From Acidimicrobiales bacterium (GTDB lineage: Bacteria; Actinomycetota; Acidimicrobiia; Acidimicrobiales; UBA8190), in contig DATKSK010000038.1 of the NCBI GenBank assembly GCA_035531755.1, positions 18,520 through 82,519 on the forward strand: a stretch of DNA of 64,000 bases, in the 5' to 3' direction. Below, piece after piece: positions 55,371 to 64,000 of this stretch (positions are counted from its first letter, which is position 1; each line of letters begins with the position of its first letter). A program made the position numbers and the translations under genes. Below the pieces are notes generated by a model, which ran no database searches, was not told where the DNA came from, and saw only the letters and a program-made list of their open reading frames with translations.

Positions 55371-56366
55371 TCAGGGGATCAGGCGCTCGAGCACCCGAGC
55401 GAGGTCCGCGGGAAGCGGCGCCTCCCACTCCGTGCGCCCCCCGTCGGGGTGGTCGAACGACAGTCGCGCCGCGTGCAGGAAGACGCGCCCGGCAGGCATG
55501 AGGGTGACGAGCGCGGCCGGGCGGGCGGCCGCCTCGCCGTAGCGGTCGTCGCCGATGACGGGATGGCCGATGGCCGCCAGGTGGACTCGCACCTGGTGGG
55601 TCCGCCCCGTGTCGAGGCTGGCCGACAGGAACGTGCACGCCACCGGCCCACCGAAGCGCTCCAGCACCCGATACCCCGTGCGCGCCTGGCGGCCCTGGGC
55701 CGTCACCGCCATGCGCGTCCGGCGCCGGGCCGAGCGCCCGATGGGGGCGTCGACGGTCCCGGCGTCGGCTTCGACCGACCCGGCGACGAGGGCCAGGTAC
55801 TCGCGCCCCGCGGTGTGCTCCCGGAACTGCTTGGCCAGGGACCGGTAGGCGGCCGGCGTGCGGGCGACGACGAGGAGCCCCGACGTGCCCTTGTCGAGGC
55901 GGTGCACGATCCCGGGGCGGCCCTCGTCGCCTCCGCCTGCGGCCGCCAGGTCGGCGAGGTCGGGGAAGCGCGCCAGCAGGCCGTCGACCAGCGTGCCGCC
56001 GGCGTGCCCGGCGCCGTGGTGCACGACGAGCCCGGCGGGCTTGTCCACGACGACGACCTGCGCGTCCTGGTGCACCACCGTGAAGGCCACGGAGGGGTCC
56101 GGCGACGGCGACTGGTCGGCGGCGGGCGGGAGGTCGACCTCGAGGCGCTGGCCGTCGCGCACCACCCGGCTGCGCGCCGTCACGCGCCGCCCGTCGAGAC
56201 GCACCGCCCCGTCCTCGATCAGGCCCGCCACGACGCGCCGCGGCAGCCCGCTGAGCATGGCGACCACCCGGTCCACACGCGAGCCCCCCAGCGCGGCGGG
56301 GACGATCAGGTCCAGCGGCGTCGGGGCGCGCGGGCGCGGCGGGCCGTCCGCCGATGTGCCCGTCAC
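55371..56366 (-). CDS. rluD: RluA-family pseudouridine synthase
   Basis: Isomerises uridines, probably in 23S rRNA. 331 aa. An N-terminal S4 domain (RVDRVVAMLSGLPRRVVAGLIEDGAVRLDG) is followed by the catalytic domain with the active-site Asp in IVHRLDKGTSGLLVVA, and GRTHQVRVHLAAIGHPVIGDDRYG. GTG 56366 overlaps the lspA stop (GTGA). The lspA-rluD pair is conserved in many bacteria. Confidence 0.94.
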   Translation of the reverse strand: MTGTSADGPPRPRAPTPLDLIVPAALGGSRVDRVVAMLSGLPRRVVAGLIEDGAVRLDGRRVTARSRVVRDGQRLEVDLPPAADQSPSPDPSVAFTVVHQDAQVVVVDKPAGLVVHHGAGHAGGTLVDGLLARFPDLADLAAAGGGDEGRPGIVHRLDKGTSGLLVVARTPAAYRSLAKQFREHTAGREYLALVAGSVEADAGTVDAPIGRSARRRTRMAVTAQGRQARTGYRVLERFGGPVACTFLSASLDTGRTHQVRVHLAAIGHPVIGDDRYGEAAARPAALVTLMPAGRVFLHAARLSFDHPDGGRTEWEAPLPADLARVLERLIP

Positions 56367-56833
56367 GGGCGCGGCTCGGCCCGCCACAACAGCAGCGCGG
56401 CCAGGATGCCGCCCACCACGACGCACGCGTCGGCCACGTTGAACGTCGGCCAGAAGTGCAACGCCACGAAGTCGATCACCGATCCCCGGTTGGAGCGCAC
56501 CACCCGGTCGGTGAGGTTCCCGAGCGCCCCTCCCACCACCAGGCCGAGGGCCAGCGCCAGCGGCGTCGACTGCACGTGCCGCACCGTGGTCAGCAGCAGG
56601 AGCACCACGACGAGGGCGACGGCGCCGAGCACCGGCGCCCACCCCCGGGCGAAGCTGAAGGCAGCGCCGGAGTTGTAGGTGAGCTCGAAGTCGAGCTTCC
56701 ACACCACGTGGATCGGCCCGTGGGCCAGCCGGTGGACGGCCCACGACTTCGTCGCCTGGTCCACGGCGACGACCACGAGGGCGACGGCACCGGTCACGAG
56801 CAGGCGCCGGACGGCGCCAGGCCCCTGACGCAC
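56363..56833 (-). CDS. lspA: Lipoprotein signal peptidase
   Basis: Membrane aspartic protease that removes lipoprotein signal peptides, 156 aa, four transmembrane helices. Catalytic aspartates lie in [13 protein letters not shown] and [29 protein letters not shown] and [13 protein letters not shown] are typical. I use GTG 56833, which gives the family length; GTG 56872 would add 13 residues and overlap the upstream gene by 31 nt. Confidence 0.94.
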   Translation of the reverse strand: MRQGPGAVRRLLVTGAVALVVVAVDQATKSWAVHRLAHGPIHVVWKLDFELTYNSGAAFSFARGWAPVLGAVALVVVLLLLTTVRHVQSTPLALALGLVVGGALGNLTDRVVRSNRGSVIDFVALHFWPTFNVADACVVVGGILAALLLWRAEPRP

Positions 56834-56841
56834 CCCGTCGC

Positions 56842-57606
56842 TCAGCGCCGGTGCAACCCCCCGCTCTTGCACGACACGTCCAGCCGCGCGTACGGCAGTG
56901 CCCGCAGCCTGGCCTTGGGGATGGGCTGCCCGCAGATCTCGCAGGCTCCGTAGGTCTTGGCCTCGATGGCCAGCAGCGCGAAGTCGATCTCCTCGATGGT
57001 GGCCATGGCCTGCGCGGAGAGGGTCAGGTCCCGCTCCCGGTCGACCGCCACCGTGCCACCCTCGCCGGACTCCTCGTCGAACTGCACGTCGCCGGGCTCG
57101 CGCTCGAGGGCCAGCGACTCGGCCTCCGCCCGCAGGTCCTCGGCCTGGCGCTGGTAGACCTGGCGTTCCTCGAGGAGGAGCTGACGCTGCTCCTCGAGGA
57201 ACTTGGGCTCCGACTCGTAGGCCCCCCGCGTGGGCTTGGGCGGCTTCGCCGGGGGTGCCGGCCTCGTCGCCGCTGGGCCCGAAGCCGCCGTGTGCGCCGC
57301 CTTCGTGGCCGGGGCAGCCTTCTTCACCGGGGTGGTCTTCTTGGCCGGGGCCGCCTTCTTGGGGGGCACCGACTTCTTGGCCGGGGCGGCCTTCTTGGCC
57401 GGGACGGCCTTCTTGGGGGGTACCGACTTCTTGGCCGGGACGGCCTTCTTCGCCGGGGCGGCCTTCCTGGCCGGGGCGGCCTTCTTGGGGGGTACCGACT
57501 TCTTCGTCGGCGCCTTCTTGGCCGGTACGGCCTTCTTGGCCGGTACGGCCTTCTTGGCCACGGCAGCCTTCTTCTTGGTCGGAGCGGACTTCTTGCCCGT
57601 GGCCAT
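56842..57606 (-). CDS. TraR/DksA-type zinc-finger protein with histone H1-like tail
   Basis: A 254-aa protein. Residues 1-110 are almost only Lys, Ala, Pro, Ser and Val in a repeated (A/V)PAKK / SVPPKK pattern like the C-terminal domain of histone H1, and should bind nucleic acid. Residues 130-200 form a coiled coil ([20 protein letters not shown]). The C-terminal DksA-like finger has [21 protein letters not shown] and then a single Cys (VSCKSGG) where the family normally has two. ATG 57606. First gene of the unit leading to lspA and rluD. Confidence 0.88.
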   Translation of the reverse strand: MATGKKSAPTKKKAAVAKKAVPAKKAVPAKKAPTKKSVPPKKAAPARKAAPAKKAVPAKKSVPPKKAVPAKKAAPAKKSVPPKKAAPAKKTTPVKKAAPATKAAHTAASGPAATRPAPPAKPPKPTRGAYESEPKFLEEQRQLLLEERQVYQRQAEDLRAEAESLALEREPGDVQFDEESGEGGTVAVDRERDLTLSAQAMATIEEIDFALLAIEAKTYGACEICGQPIPKARLRALPYARLDVSCKSGGLHRR

Positions 57607-57684
57607 CAGCAGAACGCCTCGGTCCGCCGGGCGTTGCTCGCCATGTCGGTCATCTCCCCAGCTTCCATCCGGACGACGAAGGTG

Positions 57685-57702
57685 GGCGACGTTAGCGTCG
57701 CC
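57685..57702 (-). promoter_or_regulatory. Palindrome enclosing a -10 candidate of the DksA-like gene
   Basis: GGCGACG (57685-57691) and CGTCGCC (57696-57702) around TTAG. On the minus strand TAACGT (57694-57689) is a -10 candidate, so a dimeric repressor could cover it. The leader would be about 75 nt. Confidence 0.35.
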
Positions 57703-57846
57703 AGGTCCCACCGGCAACACCGTGTCGTGCCCGGTCTATTCCCCCGTCGGGACCGCTCGGACCGGTCCCCGGGGGGTCGGCGCACCCGCTCGCCGTGCCC
57801 GGCGGCACCGGGCCGGGCGCTCCCGGGAGGGGCGCGTTCCGTCCAA

Positions 57847-57852
57847 TACGCT
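57847..57852 (+). promoter_or_regulatory. -10 element of ileS
   Basis: TACGCT followed by 6 nt and ATG 57859. The GAGG in the spacer is too close to the ATG for a normal Shine-Dalgarno, so a leaderless start is more likely. This leaves no room for a T-box. Confidence 0.5.
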
Positions 57853-57858
57853 GAGGAC

Positions 57859-60800
57859 ATGCCCGACACGCCTGGCGGCCAGGCGCCGTACCCGCACGTG
57901 GACCAGCAGCCCGACTACCCGCGGCTCGAGGAGTCGATCCTGGCGTCGTGGGCCGAGGACGGCACCTTCGCGGCGTCGGTCGAGGCGCGCCCGGGGGGCG
58001 ACAACGAGTTCGTGTTCTACGACGGGCCGCCCTTCGCCAACGGGCTCCCCCACTACGGGCACCTGCTCACGGGCTACGTCAAGGACGCCGTGCCCCGCTA
58101 CCAGACCATGCGGGGCCGCCGGGTGGAACGACGGTTCGGGTGGGACTGCCACGGCCTGCCGGCCGAGATGGAGGCCGAGAAGGAGCTGGAGGTGTCGGGC
58201 CGGGCCGGCATCGTCGAGTACGGCATCGATCGCTTCAACCAGTACTGCCGCGCCCTCGTGCAGCGCACCACCGACTCCTGGGAGCGGTACGTGACCCGCC
58301 AGGCCCGGTGGGTCGACTTCGCCGACGACTACAAAACCATGGACCTCCCCTATATGGAGAGCGTCCTGTGGGCGTTCAAGCGCCTGTGGGAGAAGGGGTT
58401 GCTGTACGAGGGCAACCGGGTGCTGCCGTACTGCTGGGAGTGCGAGACCCCCCTGTCCAACTTCGAGACGCGCCAGGACGACGCCTACCGCCCGCGCCAG
58501 GACCCGGCCGTGACGGTGGTGTTCACCCTCGAGCCCGACGACACCGTCGAGCCGCCGACGGTCGTGTCGGGCCCGCTGCGCGTCCTCGCCTGGACGACGA
58601 CGCCGTGGACGCTGCCGTCGAACCTCGCGCTCGCCGTGGGGCCCGACGTCGAGTACGCCGTGTACGAGCTCCTCGGGGCCCCGACGGCGGTGGCGGCGGC
58701 GCGCGCCGAGGCCTACCCGGAGCTGTTCGGGGAGGCCGAGCCGCTCGCCACGGTGACCGGGGCCGAGCTCCTCGGCCGCACCTACCGGCCCCTCTTCCCG
58801 TTCTTCGCCGGCCAGCCCGGCGCCTTTCGCGTCCTCGGCGGCGACTTCGTCGCCACCGACGAGGGCACCGGCGTGGTCCACATGGCACCGGGCTTCGGAG
58901 AGGAGGACTTCGACACCTGCACCGCCGCGGGCATCGCCGTGGTGTGCCCCGTCGACGACCGCGGCCGGTTCACCGCCGAGGTTCCCCCGTACGCCGGGCA
59001 GCTCGTGTTCGACGCCAACGCGCCCATCACCGCCGATCTCGAGGCTGCCGGGGTCCTCGTCGAGGCGTCGCCCTACACCCACAGCTACCCGCACTGCTGG
59101 CGCACCGACACCCCACTCATCTACAAGGCGGTCAGCTCCTGGTTCGTCCGGGTCACGGCCATCAAGGACCGCATGATCGAGTTGAACCGCGAGATCGACT
59201 GGGTCCCGGCGCACATCCGCGACGGCGCGTTCGGCAAGTGGCTCGAGGGCGCGCGCGACTGGTCCATCAGCCGCAACCGGTTCTGGGGGTCGCCGATCCC
59301 TGTCTGGAAGAGCGACGACCCCGCCCACCCTCGGATCGACGTCTACGGCAGCGTCGCCGAGCTCGAGGCCGACTTCGGGGTCCGGCTCGATGACCTGCAC
59401 CGACCGGGCATCGACGCGCTGGTCCGCCCCAACCCCGACGACCCCACGGGGCGCGCCACGATGCGGCGCGTCACCGACGTCCTCGACTGCTGGTTCGAGT
59501 CCGGGTCGATGCCCTTCGCCCAGGTCCACTACCCCTTCGAGCGGGCCGAGTGGTTCGAGACCCATTTCCCCGCCGACTTCATCGTCGAGTACGTCAGCCA
59601 GACCCGCGGGTGGTTCTACACGCTGCACGTGCTCGCCACCGCCCTGTTCGACCGGCCCCCGTTCCGTCACTGCGTGGCGCACGGCGTGGTGCTCGGCGAC
59701 GACGGCCGCAAGATGTCCAAGCGACTCGGCAACTACCCCGAGCCCGACATGGTCTTCGACGTGTGGGGAGCCGACGCCATGCGGTGGTTCCTGGTGTCGT
59801 CGCCCGTGCTGCGGGGCCAGGACCTCGTCGTCCACGCCAAGGGGATCGAGGAAGTGGTGCGCCACGTCCTCAACCCGATCTGGAACGCCTGGTACTTCCT
59901 GGCGCTCTACGCCGGGGTCGACGCCATGCGCGGCCGACCGCGCACCGACGCCACCGGAGTCCTCGACCGCTACATCCTGGCGAAGGCGGCCTCGCTCGTC
60001 GACGACGTCACGGCGGCCATGGACTCCTACGACCTGTTCGGGGCGTGCGCGGCTGTCACCGGGTTCCTCGACGCGCTCAACAACTGGTACATCCGGCGCA
60101 GCCGCGACCGCTTCTGGCGCGCCCGCGACGGCTCGCCGGAGGTGGAGTCCGACAAGGCGGACGCCTACGACACGCTGTCGACCGTCCTGTCGGCGCTGTG
60201 CCGGGTGTCCGCGCCGCTCCTGCCCATGCTCACCGAGGCCGTCTACCGCGGGCTCACCGGGGAGCGCAGCGTCCACCTGGCCGACTGGCCCGCGCCCGGC
60301 GAGCTGCCCGCCGACCCCGACCTGGTCGAGGCCATGGACATCGTCCGCGACGTGTGCTCGGCGGGCCACGCCGTGCGCAAGGCCAGTGGCCGCCGCGCCC
60401 GCCTGCCGCTGCGCACGCTCACCGTCGCCACGGCCGAGCCCGAGCGGCTCCGGCCCTTCGTGGCGCTCATCGAGGACGAGGTGAACGTGAAGGAGGTCGT
60501 CCTCACCGACGAGGTCGGGGGCGTGGCCCACCAGGTGCTCACCCTCGTCCACGCCGTCCTCGGGCCGCGCCTCGGCCCCGACACCCAGCGCGTCACGGTG
60601 GCGGTGCGCACGGGGGACTGGGAGCACGGCCCCGACGGCATGGTGGCGGGGGGCGTGGCGCTCGAGCCGGGTGAGTACGAGCTCGTGCTGCGCCCGCGCA
60701 ACGAGGCCGAGGGCCGGACGCTGCCTGGCGAGGTGGGGGTCGTCACCCTCGACACCACCGTCGACGACGAGCTCGAGGCCGAGGGGCTCGCCCGGGACGC

Positions 60801-61011
60801 GGTGCGCCTGGTCCAGGCGGCGCGCCGCGATGCCGGCCTGCACGTGTCGGACTGCATCGAGCTCGAGATCGACGCGCCCGCCGACATGGCTGCCGCCGTC
60901 GAGGCCCACCGCGCCTACGTGGCCGCCCAGACGCTGGCCACGGGGGTCACGGTCGCCGTGGCGGGCGAGGTGGCGATCCGCCTGACGAAGGCCCCCTGCC
61001 CGGGCGGGTGA
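57859..61011 (+). CDS. ileS: Isoleucine-tRNA ligase, type 2
   Basis: Charges tRNA-Ile, 1050 aa. The HIGH motif reads HYGH in [16 protein letters not shown] (near residue 66), the form of the eukaryotic-like type 2 enzymes, which are naturally less sensitive to mupirocin. KMSKR lies near residue 618. The editing domain has [17 protein letters not shown] and [18 protein letters not shown]. The C-terminal anticodon domain is complete, without the zinc-binding cysteines of type 1. It stands alone, divergent from the DksA-like gene. Confidence 0.97.
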   Translation: MPDTPGGQAPYPHVDQQPDYPRLEESILASWAEDGTFAASVEARPGGDNEFVFYDGPPFANGLPHYGHLLTGYVKDAVPRYQTMRGRRVERRFGWDCHGLPAEMEAEKELEVSGRAGIVEYGIDRFNQYCRALVQRTTDSWERYVTRQARWVDFADDYKTMDLPYMESVLWAFKRLWEKGLLYEGNRVLPYCWECETPLSNFETRQDDAYRPRQDPAVTVVFTLEPDDTVEPPTVVSGPLRVLAWTTTPWTLPSNLALAVGPDVEYAVYELLGAPTAVAAARAEAYPELFGEAEPLATVTGAELLGRTYRPLFPFFAGQPGAFRVLGGDFVATDEGTGVVHMAPGFGEEDFDTCTAAGIAVVCPVDDRGRFTAEVPPYAGQLVFDANAPITADLEAAGVLVEASPYTHSYPHCWRTDTPLIYKAVSSWFVRVTAIKDRMIELNREIDWVPAHIRDGAFGKWLEGARDWSISRNRFWGSPIPVWKSDDPAHPRIDVYGSVAELEADFGVRLDDLHRPGIDALVRPNPDDPTGRATMRRVTDVLDCWFESGSMPFAQVHYPFERAEWFETHFPADFIVEYVSQTRGWFYTLHVLATALFDRPPFRHCVAHGVVLGDDGRKMSKRLGNYPEPDMVFDVWGADAMRWFLVSSPVLRGQDLVVHAKGIEEVVRHVLNPIWNAWYFLALYAGVDAMRGRPRTDATGVLDRYILAKAASLVDDVTAAMDSYDLFGACAAVTGFLDALNNWYIRRSRDRFWRARDGSPEVESDKADAYDTLSTVLSALCRVSAPLLPMLTEAVYRGLTGERSVHLADWPAPGELPADPDLVEAMDIVRDVCSAGHAVRKASGRRARLPLRTLTVATAEPERLRPFVALIEDEVNVKEVVLTDEVGGVAHQVLTLVHAVLGPRLGPDTQRVTVAVRTGDWEHGPDGMVAGGVALEPGEYELVLRPRNEAEGRTLPGEVGVVTLDTTVDDELEAEGLARDAVRLVQAARRDAGLHVSDCIELEIDAPADMAAAVEAHRAYVAAQTLATGVTVAVAGEVAIRLTKAPCPGG

Positions 61012-61057
61012 CGCCGCGGCGGCGCCGGGCTCGCATTACCGGTCAGCACCATCGTTG

Positions 61058-61075
61058 ATGCAGGCTTTCCTGCAT
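61058..61075. terminator. Hairpin between ileS and the SGNH gene
   Basis: ATGCAGG (61058-61064), loop CTTT, CCTGCAT (61069-61075), then ATTTG. It lies between two converging genes and could end transcription in both directions. Base composition drops in GC from here on. Confidence 0.55.
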
Positions 61076-61143
61076 ATTTGAAGAGCGGCCCAGATGATCT
61101 GGACAGCTGGAGTATGACCCGGATTGGGTGGACCAGTGTTCCT

Positions 61144-61983
61144 TTACGGGTTACGAATAGCCTGGGCTAGCGCAGCTCCGAAGCGCACCTCTCCGCTGGA
61201 GTAAACGTCGCAGGGCTTCCTGAACGTCCCTCCCACGAATCCGTTCCGACATAGGTGGACCCCCACCCCGTCACCGGAGACGGTACGCACATCGATCACC
61301 CCAGCAGAGCAGCCGTCTTTCTTGTTCTCACCCGCCAAGCAGGGCAGAGTGGTCGTGAATACCCCATTGTTGGAGACCGATAGCCGTGCGGCCGACGAGA
61401 TTGTGACCTTGCCGCCGTAGTTCGGCGCCAGCTGTGCAGCGATCAGGTTGATCTCATTGACCCAAGCGTTACCAACAGGGCTCTCAACCGGCGGCCCTTG
61501 GTTGAATATCACTCTGGCCCCCGATGCAATCGCCGTAGAGAAGAACCCGGTCAGCGCTGTTCGGTAGTTGTCCTGTAATGCCTGGGAGCCCGCATCAAGT
61601 TGTTGACCATTGGACATGGTACAGGCAGTCGTGTTGTTCCCCACGGTCGTCAGGCTGATTACGGTCGGGTGGTACTTCGCGATGTCCGCAGGCAACCACT
61701 CCACCCAATCACACGGTGCCGAACCAGGGTAGGCGTGAACATGCGGCCTGTACGTCGTGTTACCCAAGAAACCCCTGGCAATATACTTGGTCGACTCCCA
61801 CGTCAGCGAGTCACCGTAGATGACCGCCTGTGTCTTATGAAGCCTATTAGTAGCTGCAGCAACGTTTTCGCCACTGATGCCATTACTGATGAAGAATCCA
61901 ACAGCGACAACCATCGTCACGAGTCCCGACCCCCAAGACCTGCGACTAGCCGTCCATGTCCGAGCGCTACCTTTTGATTTCAC
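61144..61983 (-). CDS. SGNH/GDSL-type hydrolase, membrane-anchored or secreted
   Basis: A 279-aa protein. A hydrophobic segment at about residues 20-36 (LVTMVVAVGFFISNG) is a signal anchor. The nucleophile motif is VIYGDSLTWES (Ser59), VGNNTTAC the Asn block, and DGVGVHLC the Asp/His pair, as in SGNH esterases. I use GTG 61983, since AAGGAG lies 11 nt before it; GTG 61995 would overlap that site. Its codons are clearly less GC-rich than those of all other genes here and it ends in TAA, so it was probably acquired. Possible role: deacylation of surface glycans. Confidence 0.8.
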   Translation of the reverse strand: MKSKGSARTWTASRRSWGSGLVTMVVAVGFFISNGISGENVAAATNRLHKTQAVIYGDSLTWESTKYIARGFLGNTTYRPHVHAYPGSAPCDWVEWLPADIAKYHPTVISLTTVGNNTTACTMSNGQQLDAGSQALQDNYRTALTGFFSTAIASGARVIFNQGPPVESPVGNAWVNEINLIAAQLAPNYGGKVTISSAARLSVSNNGVFTTTLPCLAGENKKDGCSAGVIDVRTVSGDGVGVHLCRNGFVGGTFRKPCDVYSSGEVRFGAALAQAIRNP

Positions 61984-62109
61984 TCTGCGCGTCACTCCTT
62001 CAGGTTATACTTACATCACAAGGGCGTGCTCGACCAGGGGTTTATGATCCTCGCGGGTTGTCAGCGCTGTCCTGCCATCGTTTGCGGTGCGCCGGCCACG
62101 GTGAGGTGT

Positions 62110-62398
62110 CTACACCGGCACCGGAGGCAGTGACCGCAGGAGGTTGAGTGCCTTCCAGATGCTTCCGCCCACGGCCACTCGACGTGGTGCTCGAAGCTCG
62201 GCCGTCCGGATCGATTGACCAAACAGCCGTGGACGGAGAGGAACGGGGTGCGGGCGGTCCTGGCCACCACCAGGCGGTCCTCCGGGGTGAGCTCACCGAG
62301 GAGGGGCGTCCACCGGATGAGGTCGTGGGCGAGAACAGCACAGACCAAGATGATGTCCCGACCGCCGTGGATTTCGGTGACGGCCCCAGGCTTCGCGG
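62110..62398 (-). pseudogene. IS1380-family transposase, C-terminal remnant
   Basis: Encodes VCAVLAHDLIRWTPLLGEL, TPFLSVHGCLVNRSGRPSF and WPWAEA, then after a frameshift SIWKALNLLRSLPPVPV followed by TAG at 62112-62110. These are the C-terminal blocks of IS1380 transposases. The preceding catalytic middle part is missing. Confidence 0.75.
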
Positions 62399-62884
62399 CT
62401 ATGCGGCCACCTCCTCCGTCGCAGCGTGGTGATCGGGCGAAGCACGGGCCACGTGAGCCTCGAGCGCGGAACAGAGCGCCTTCACGTGCAGGTGCCCGTT
62501 GACGCGTCGGAACTGCTTCTTCGTCTCGAGCATGCCTGCCGCGCACCAGCGCAGCGCCATCTGGCCGATGCGCCAGCGCTTCACGTTGCGCGAGTGGTCC
62601 CTGCAGAGGTCGATCATGGACTCGATGGCGTTCGTCGAGCACAGGGTGCGCCAGGGGCGGCGGCACTCCGAGGCGTCCGATCGTGAGGCGTCTCCGCCGG
62701 CCCCTCTCGCAGCGACGCGGCGGCGCCGGGGTGGGTGCGCTCGAGCTCCTTCCTTGTGCCCTTCGCACCGCGCGATCACCGGGTGGTCGAACACAGCGTT
62801 GATCGCCGACGGCAGGGCCTGGGACCCGTCGAGGACGAACAGCGTGGGCTCGGTCACATCGAGCCCCCGATGACGCAGCCCCAC
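62399..62884 (-). pseudogene. IS256-family transposase, C-terminal fragment
   Basis: Encodes GLRHRGLDVTEPTLFVLDGSQAL, then CSTNAIESMIDLCRDHSRNVKRW and GQMALRWCAAGMLETKKQFRRVNGHLH, typical IS256/mutator blocks. Only about 35 residues separate HKEG from the STNAIES block, against about 85 normally, so it is internally deleted as well as truncated. Confidence 0.8.
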
Positions 62885-62887
62885 GAG

Positions 62888-63716
62888 TTACTCGCACTCG
62901 GCGACCTCGTCCTCGCCATCGGGGGTGTACTCGATGCCCGTCCAGTACTCCTCGTCGATGGAGGCCACGGCGCTGATGACCGAGGCGACCATGCGCACAC
63001 CCATCGTGTAGCCGACGTCCATCCACTCCAGGGCTACAAGGGGGCGTTCGACCAGAAGCCCGAGTCCAAGGGCATGATCAGCTCCCCGGTCGCTGCCGCC
63101 CGGCGGAGCCGGGCCACCAGCTCCTCGATGAAGCGTATGGTCCCCCGCTGCGTGTCGGCCGCCCCTTTGCGCATCCGGGCGTGAAGCACCTCGCCGGTGG
63201 CGACCCGGGTGGCGAGAAGCGGGTGATACCCGAGCCGGTGGGTGTAACCATATCCGGCACCCTGCTTGTCCCTGCCCGACAACTCGCAGATGGTCGAGTC
63301 GAGGTCGACCACCATGGTGTCCTCCCCGGGTCCGGCGCCGAGCGCCCAGGCTCGTCGCAACGTCTGGCGAGCACCCGATCGCGCTGGCGGACGTGCCCGA
63401 AGGTGAATGCCCGCAAGAACGTGCCGAGCGTGGACGGTGCCATCACCCGGTGGGGAGGACGGACTGAGTTGCTCCGGCCCGGAGCATGTCGGCGTGGTCG
63501 ATGTGGCTGCCCCCGACCACCATGGCGTGGACCAGGGTCAGTACCTTGCGCCCGGGTAGGCACCGCCGACCCGGCCCGACAGGTCGACCGAGGTGTTGAT
63601 CAACCGTTCCAGCCCGAGCCGGACAACCAAGGTGGCCACCAACAGGAGTCCGGCATTGGCCACCAGGTTCGGCTCGTCGAAAGTCACCTCGATCCGGTCG
63701 AATCCCGCGCGATACT
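62888..63716 (-). pseudogene. IS1380-family transposase, N-terminal remnant
   Basis: Read in three frames it gives FDRIEVTFDEPNLVANAGLL, VLTLVHAMVVGGSHIDHADMLRAG, VMAPSTLGTFLRAFTFGHVRQ, the catalytic-Asp block VVDLDSTICELSGRDKQGAGYGY, LDSGFWSNA and MDVGYTMGVRMVASV...YTPDGEDEVAECE. At least four frameshifts (near 63540, 63455, 63360 and 63040) break it. It stops at TAA 62890-62888, next to the IS256 fragment. Confidence 0.8.
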
Positions 63717-63728
63717 GACTTCACAACA

Positions 63729-63754
63729 AGTGCCTCCTCAGCAAGGGAGGCACT
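63729..63754 (-). terminator. Intrinsic terminator of the right-edge gene
   Basis: On the minus strand AGTGCCTCC and GGAGGCACT form a perfect 9-bp stem with an 8-nt loop, followed by TTGTTGTG. It lies 54 nt after the stop of the right-edge gene, just outside the IS remnant. Confidence 0.65.
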
Positions 63755-63807
63755 CTCCGCGGATGCGTGGCGACCGGATCAGGTCACAATTCGGTGGATC
63801 CAGGCAC

Positions 63808-64000
63808 TCAGTGCGGCGCGATGGCCTGCGGCTGGGTCACGCCGTCGATCGGCATGACGCCCTGGCCATCGGCGGTGGGCGCCGCCGCTTCGGGCCCGAC
63901 CGGGCGGGCGCCACCGGTGGCGGCGTTGCCCTGCACGGGGACCGATGCCGGGCCGGCCCTGCCCTCGAGCGCCATCCCCGTCGGCTCCGGGCCGGGGGCG
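63808..64000 (-). CDS. 3' end of a gene crossing the right edge
   Basis: An open frame enters from the right edge and ends at TGA 63810-63808. The 63 visible residues are a low-complexity Gly/Ala/Pro-rich tail ending QPQAIAPH. No family can be assigned. The reading frame is supported by the downstream terminator and by GC-rich third positions. Confidence 0.55.
   Translation of the reverse strand, partial: APGPEPTGMALEGRAGPASVPVQGNAATGGARPVGPEAAAPTADGQGVMPIDGVTQPQAIAPH

Larger units (their letters stand above)
62110..63716 (-). mobile_element. Decayed IS1380-type element interrupted by an IS256-type fragment
   Basis: The two ends of this segment encode the N-terminal and C-terminal parts of one IS1380-family transposase on the minus strand. 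The middle is replaced by the C-terminal part of an IS256-family (mutator) transposase in the same orientation. All parts are frameshifted or deleted. Terminal inverted repeats were not identified. Confidence 0.75.

Noticed and set aside
57703..57858. T-box leader of ileS
   Set aside because: A -10 box lies 6 nt before the ATG, leaving no leader, and no T-box bulge sequence was seen.
62061..63026. A 321-codon open frame as a real gene
   Set aside because: It is a chance fusion of frames through the IS256 fragment and the IS1380 C-terminal remnant; only its last third resembles a protein family.

Overview
This 64 kb window is chromosomal DNA of a very GC-rich actinobacterium. The evidence is GC-saturated third codon positions, an actinobacterial integration host factor (mihF), the bacterial proteasome activator Bpa, DUF3151, a primosomal protein N' without helicase motifs, translational PyrR control and many leaderless start sites. 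The class Acidimicrobiia is my best guess, by inference only. Almost all of it is housekeeping DNA. I saw no rRNA, tRNA, CRISPR array or prophage.

Layout. 1-4200: translation operon infC-rpmI-rplT-rRNA methyltransferase-pheS-pheT (minus; pheT runs off the left edge), divergent from a DUF1844 gene. 4770-12950: minus-strand operon priA-def-fmt-rpe-ribD-ribBA-ribH-hisG-cold-shock-like gene. 12990-26400: one long minus-strand pyrimidine/core operon, pyrR-pyrB-pyrC-carA-carB-pyrD-pyrF-mihF-gmk-rpoZ-coaBC-metK, with a probable PyrR-binding hairpin next to the pyrR ribosome binding site. 26530-31910: aroC-aroK-aroB-aroQ-pepQ-efp-nusB. 32030-33580: prepilin peptidase and nfuA.

33600-37470 is the most interesting stretch: an ATP-grasp enzyme, a B12-binding-type radical SAM protein whose tail carries a CCAEP motif (the cysteine counterpart of a CUAEP selenocysteine tail), and a cysteine-cluster protein, read in one direction. 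After it come a secreted NlpC/P60 protein, small conserved genes of unknown role (DUF3151, YbjQ, a lipoprotein), tyrS, a DUF255 thioredoxin-fold protein, dnaE with a DnaA-box-like cluster upstream, bpa, a phosphatase-superfamily protein, an Rrf2 regulator behind a 9-bp repeat array, a sigma-70 factor, rluD-lspA-dksA-like and a type 2 ileS.

From 61 kb the character changes. An AT-richer SGNH hydrolase gene is followed by a decayed IS1380-type transposase whose middle is replaced by a piece of an IS256-type transposase. The right edge holds the 3' end of another gene with its own terminator.

Two themes recur. Many transcription units begin with a TANNNT-like -10 hexamer 6-8 nt before the start codon, which implies leaderless mRNAs. 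Within operons genes are packed by ATGA, GTGA, CTGA or TGATG overlaps, including two probable CTG starts and, for infC, a probable ATC start.
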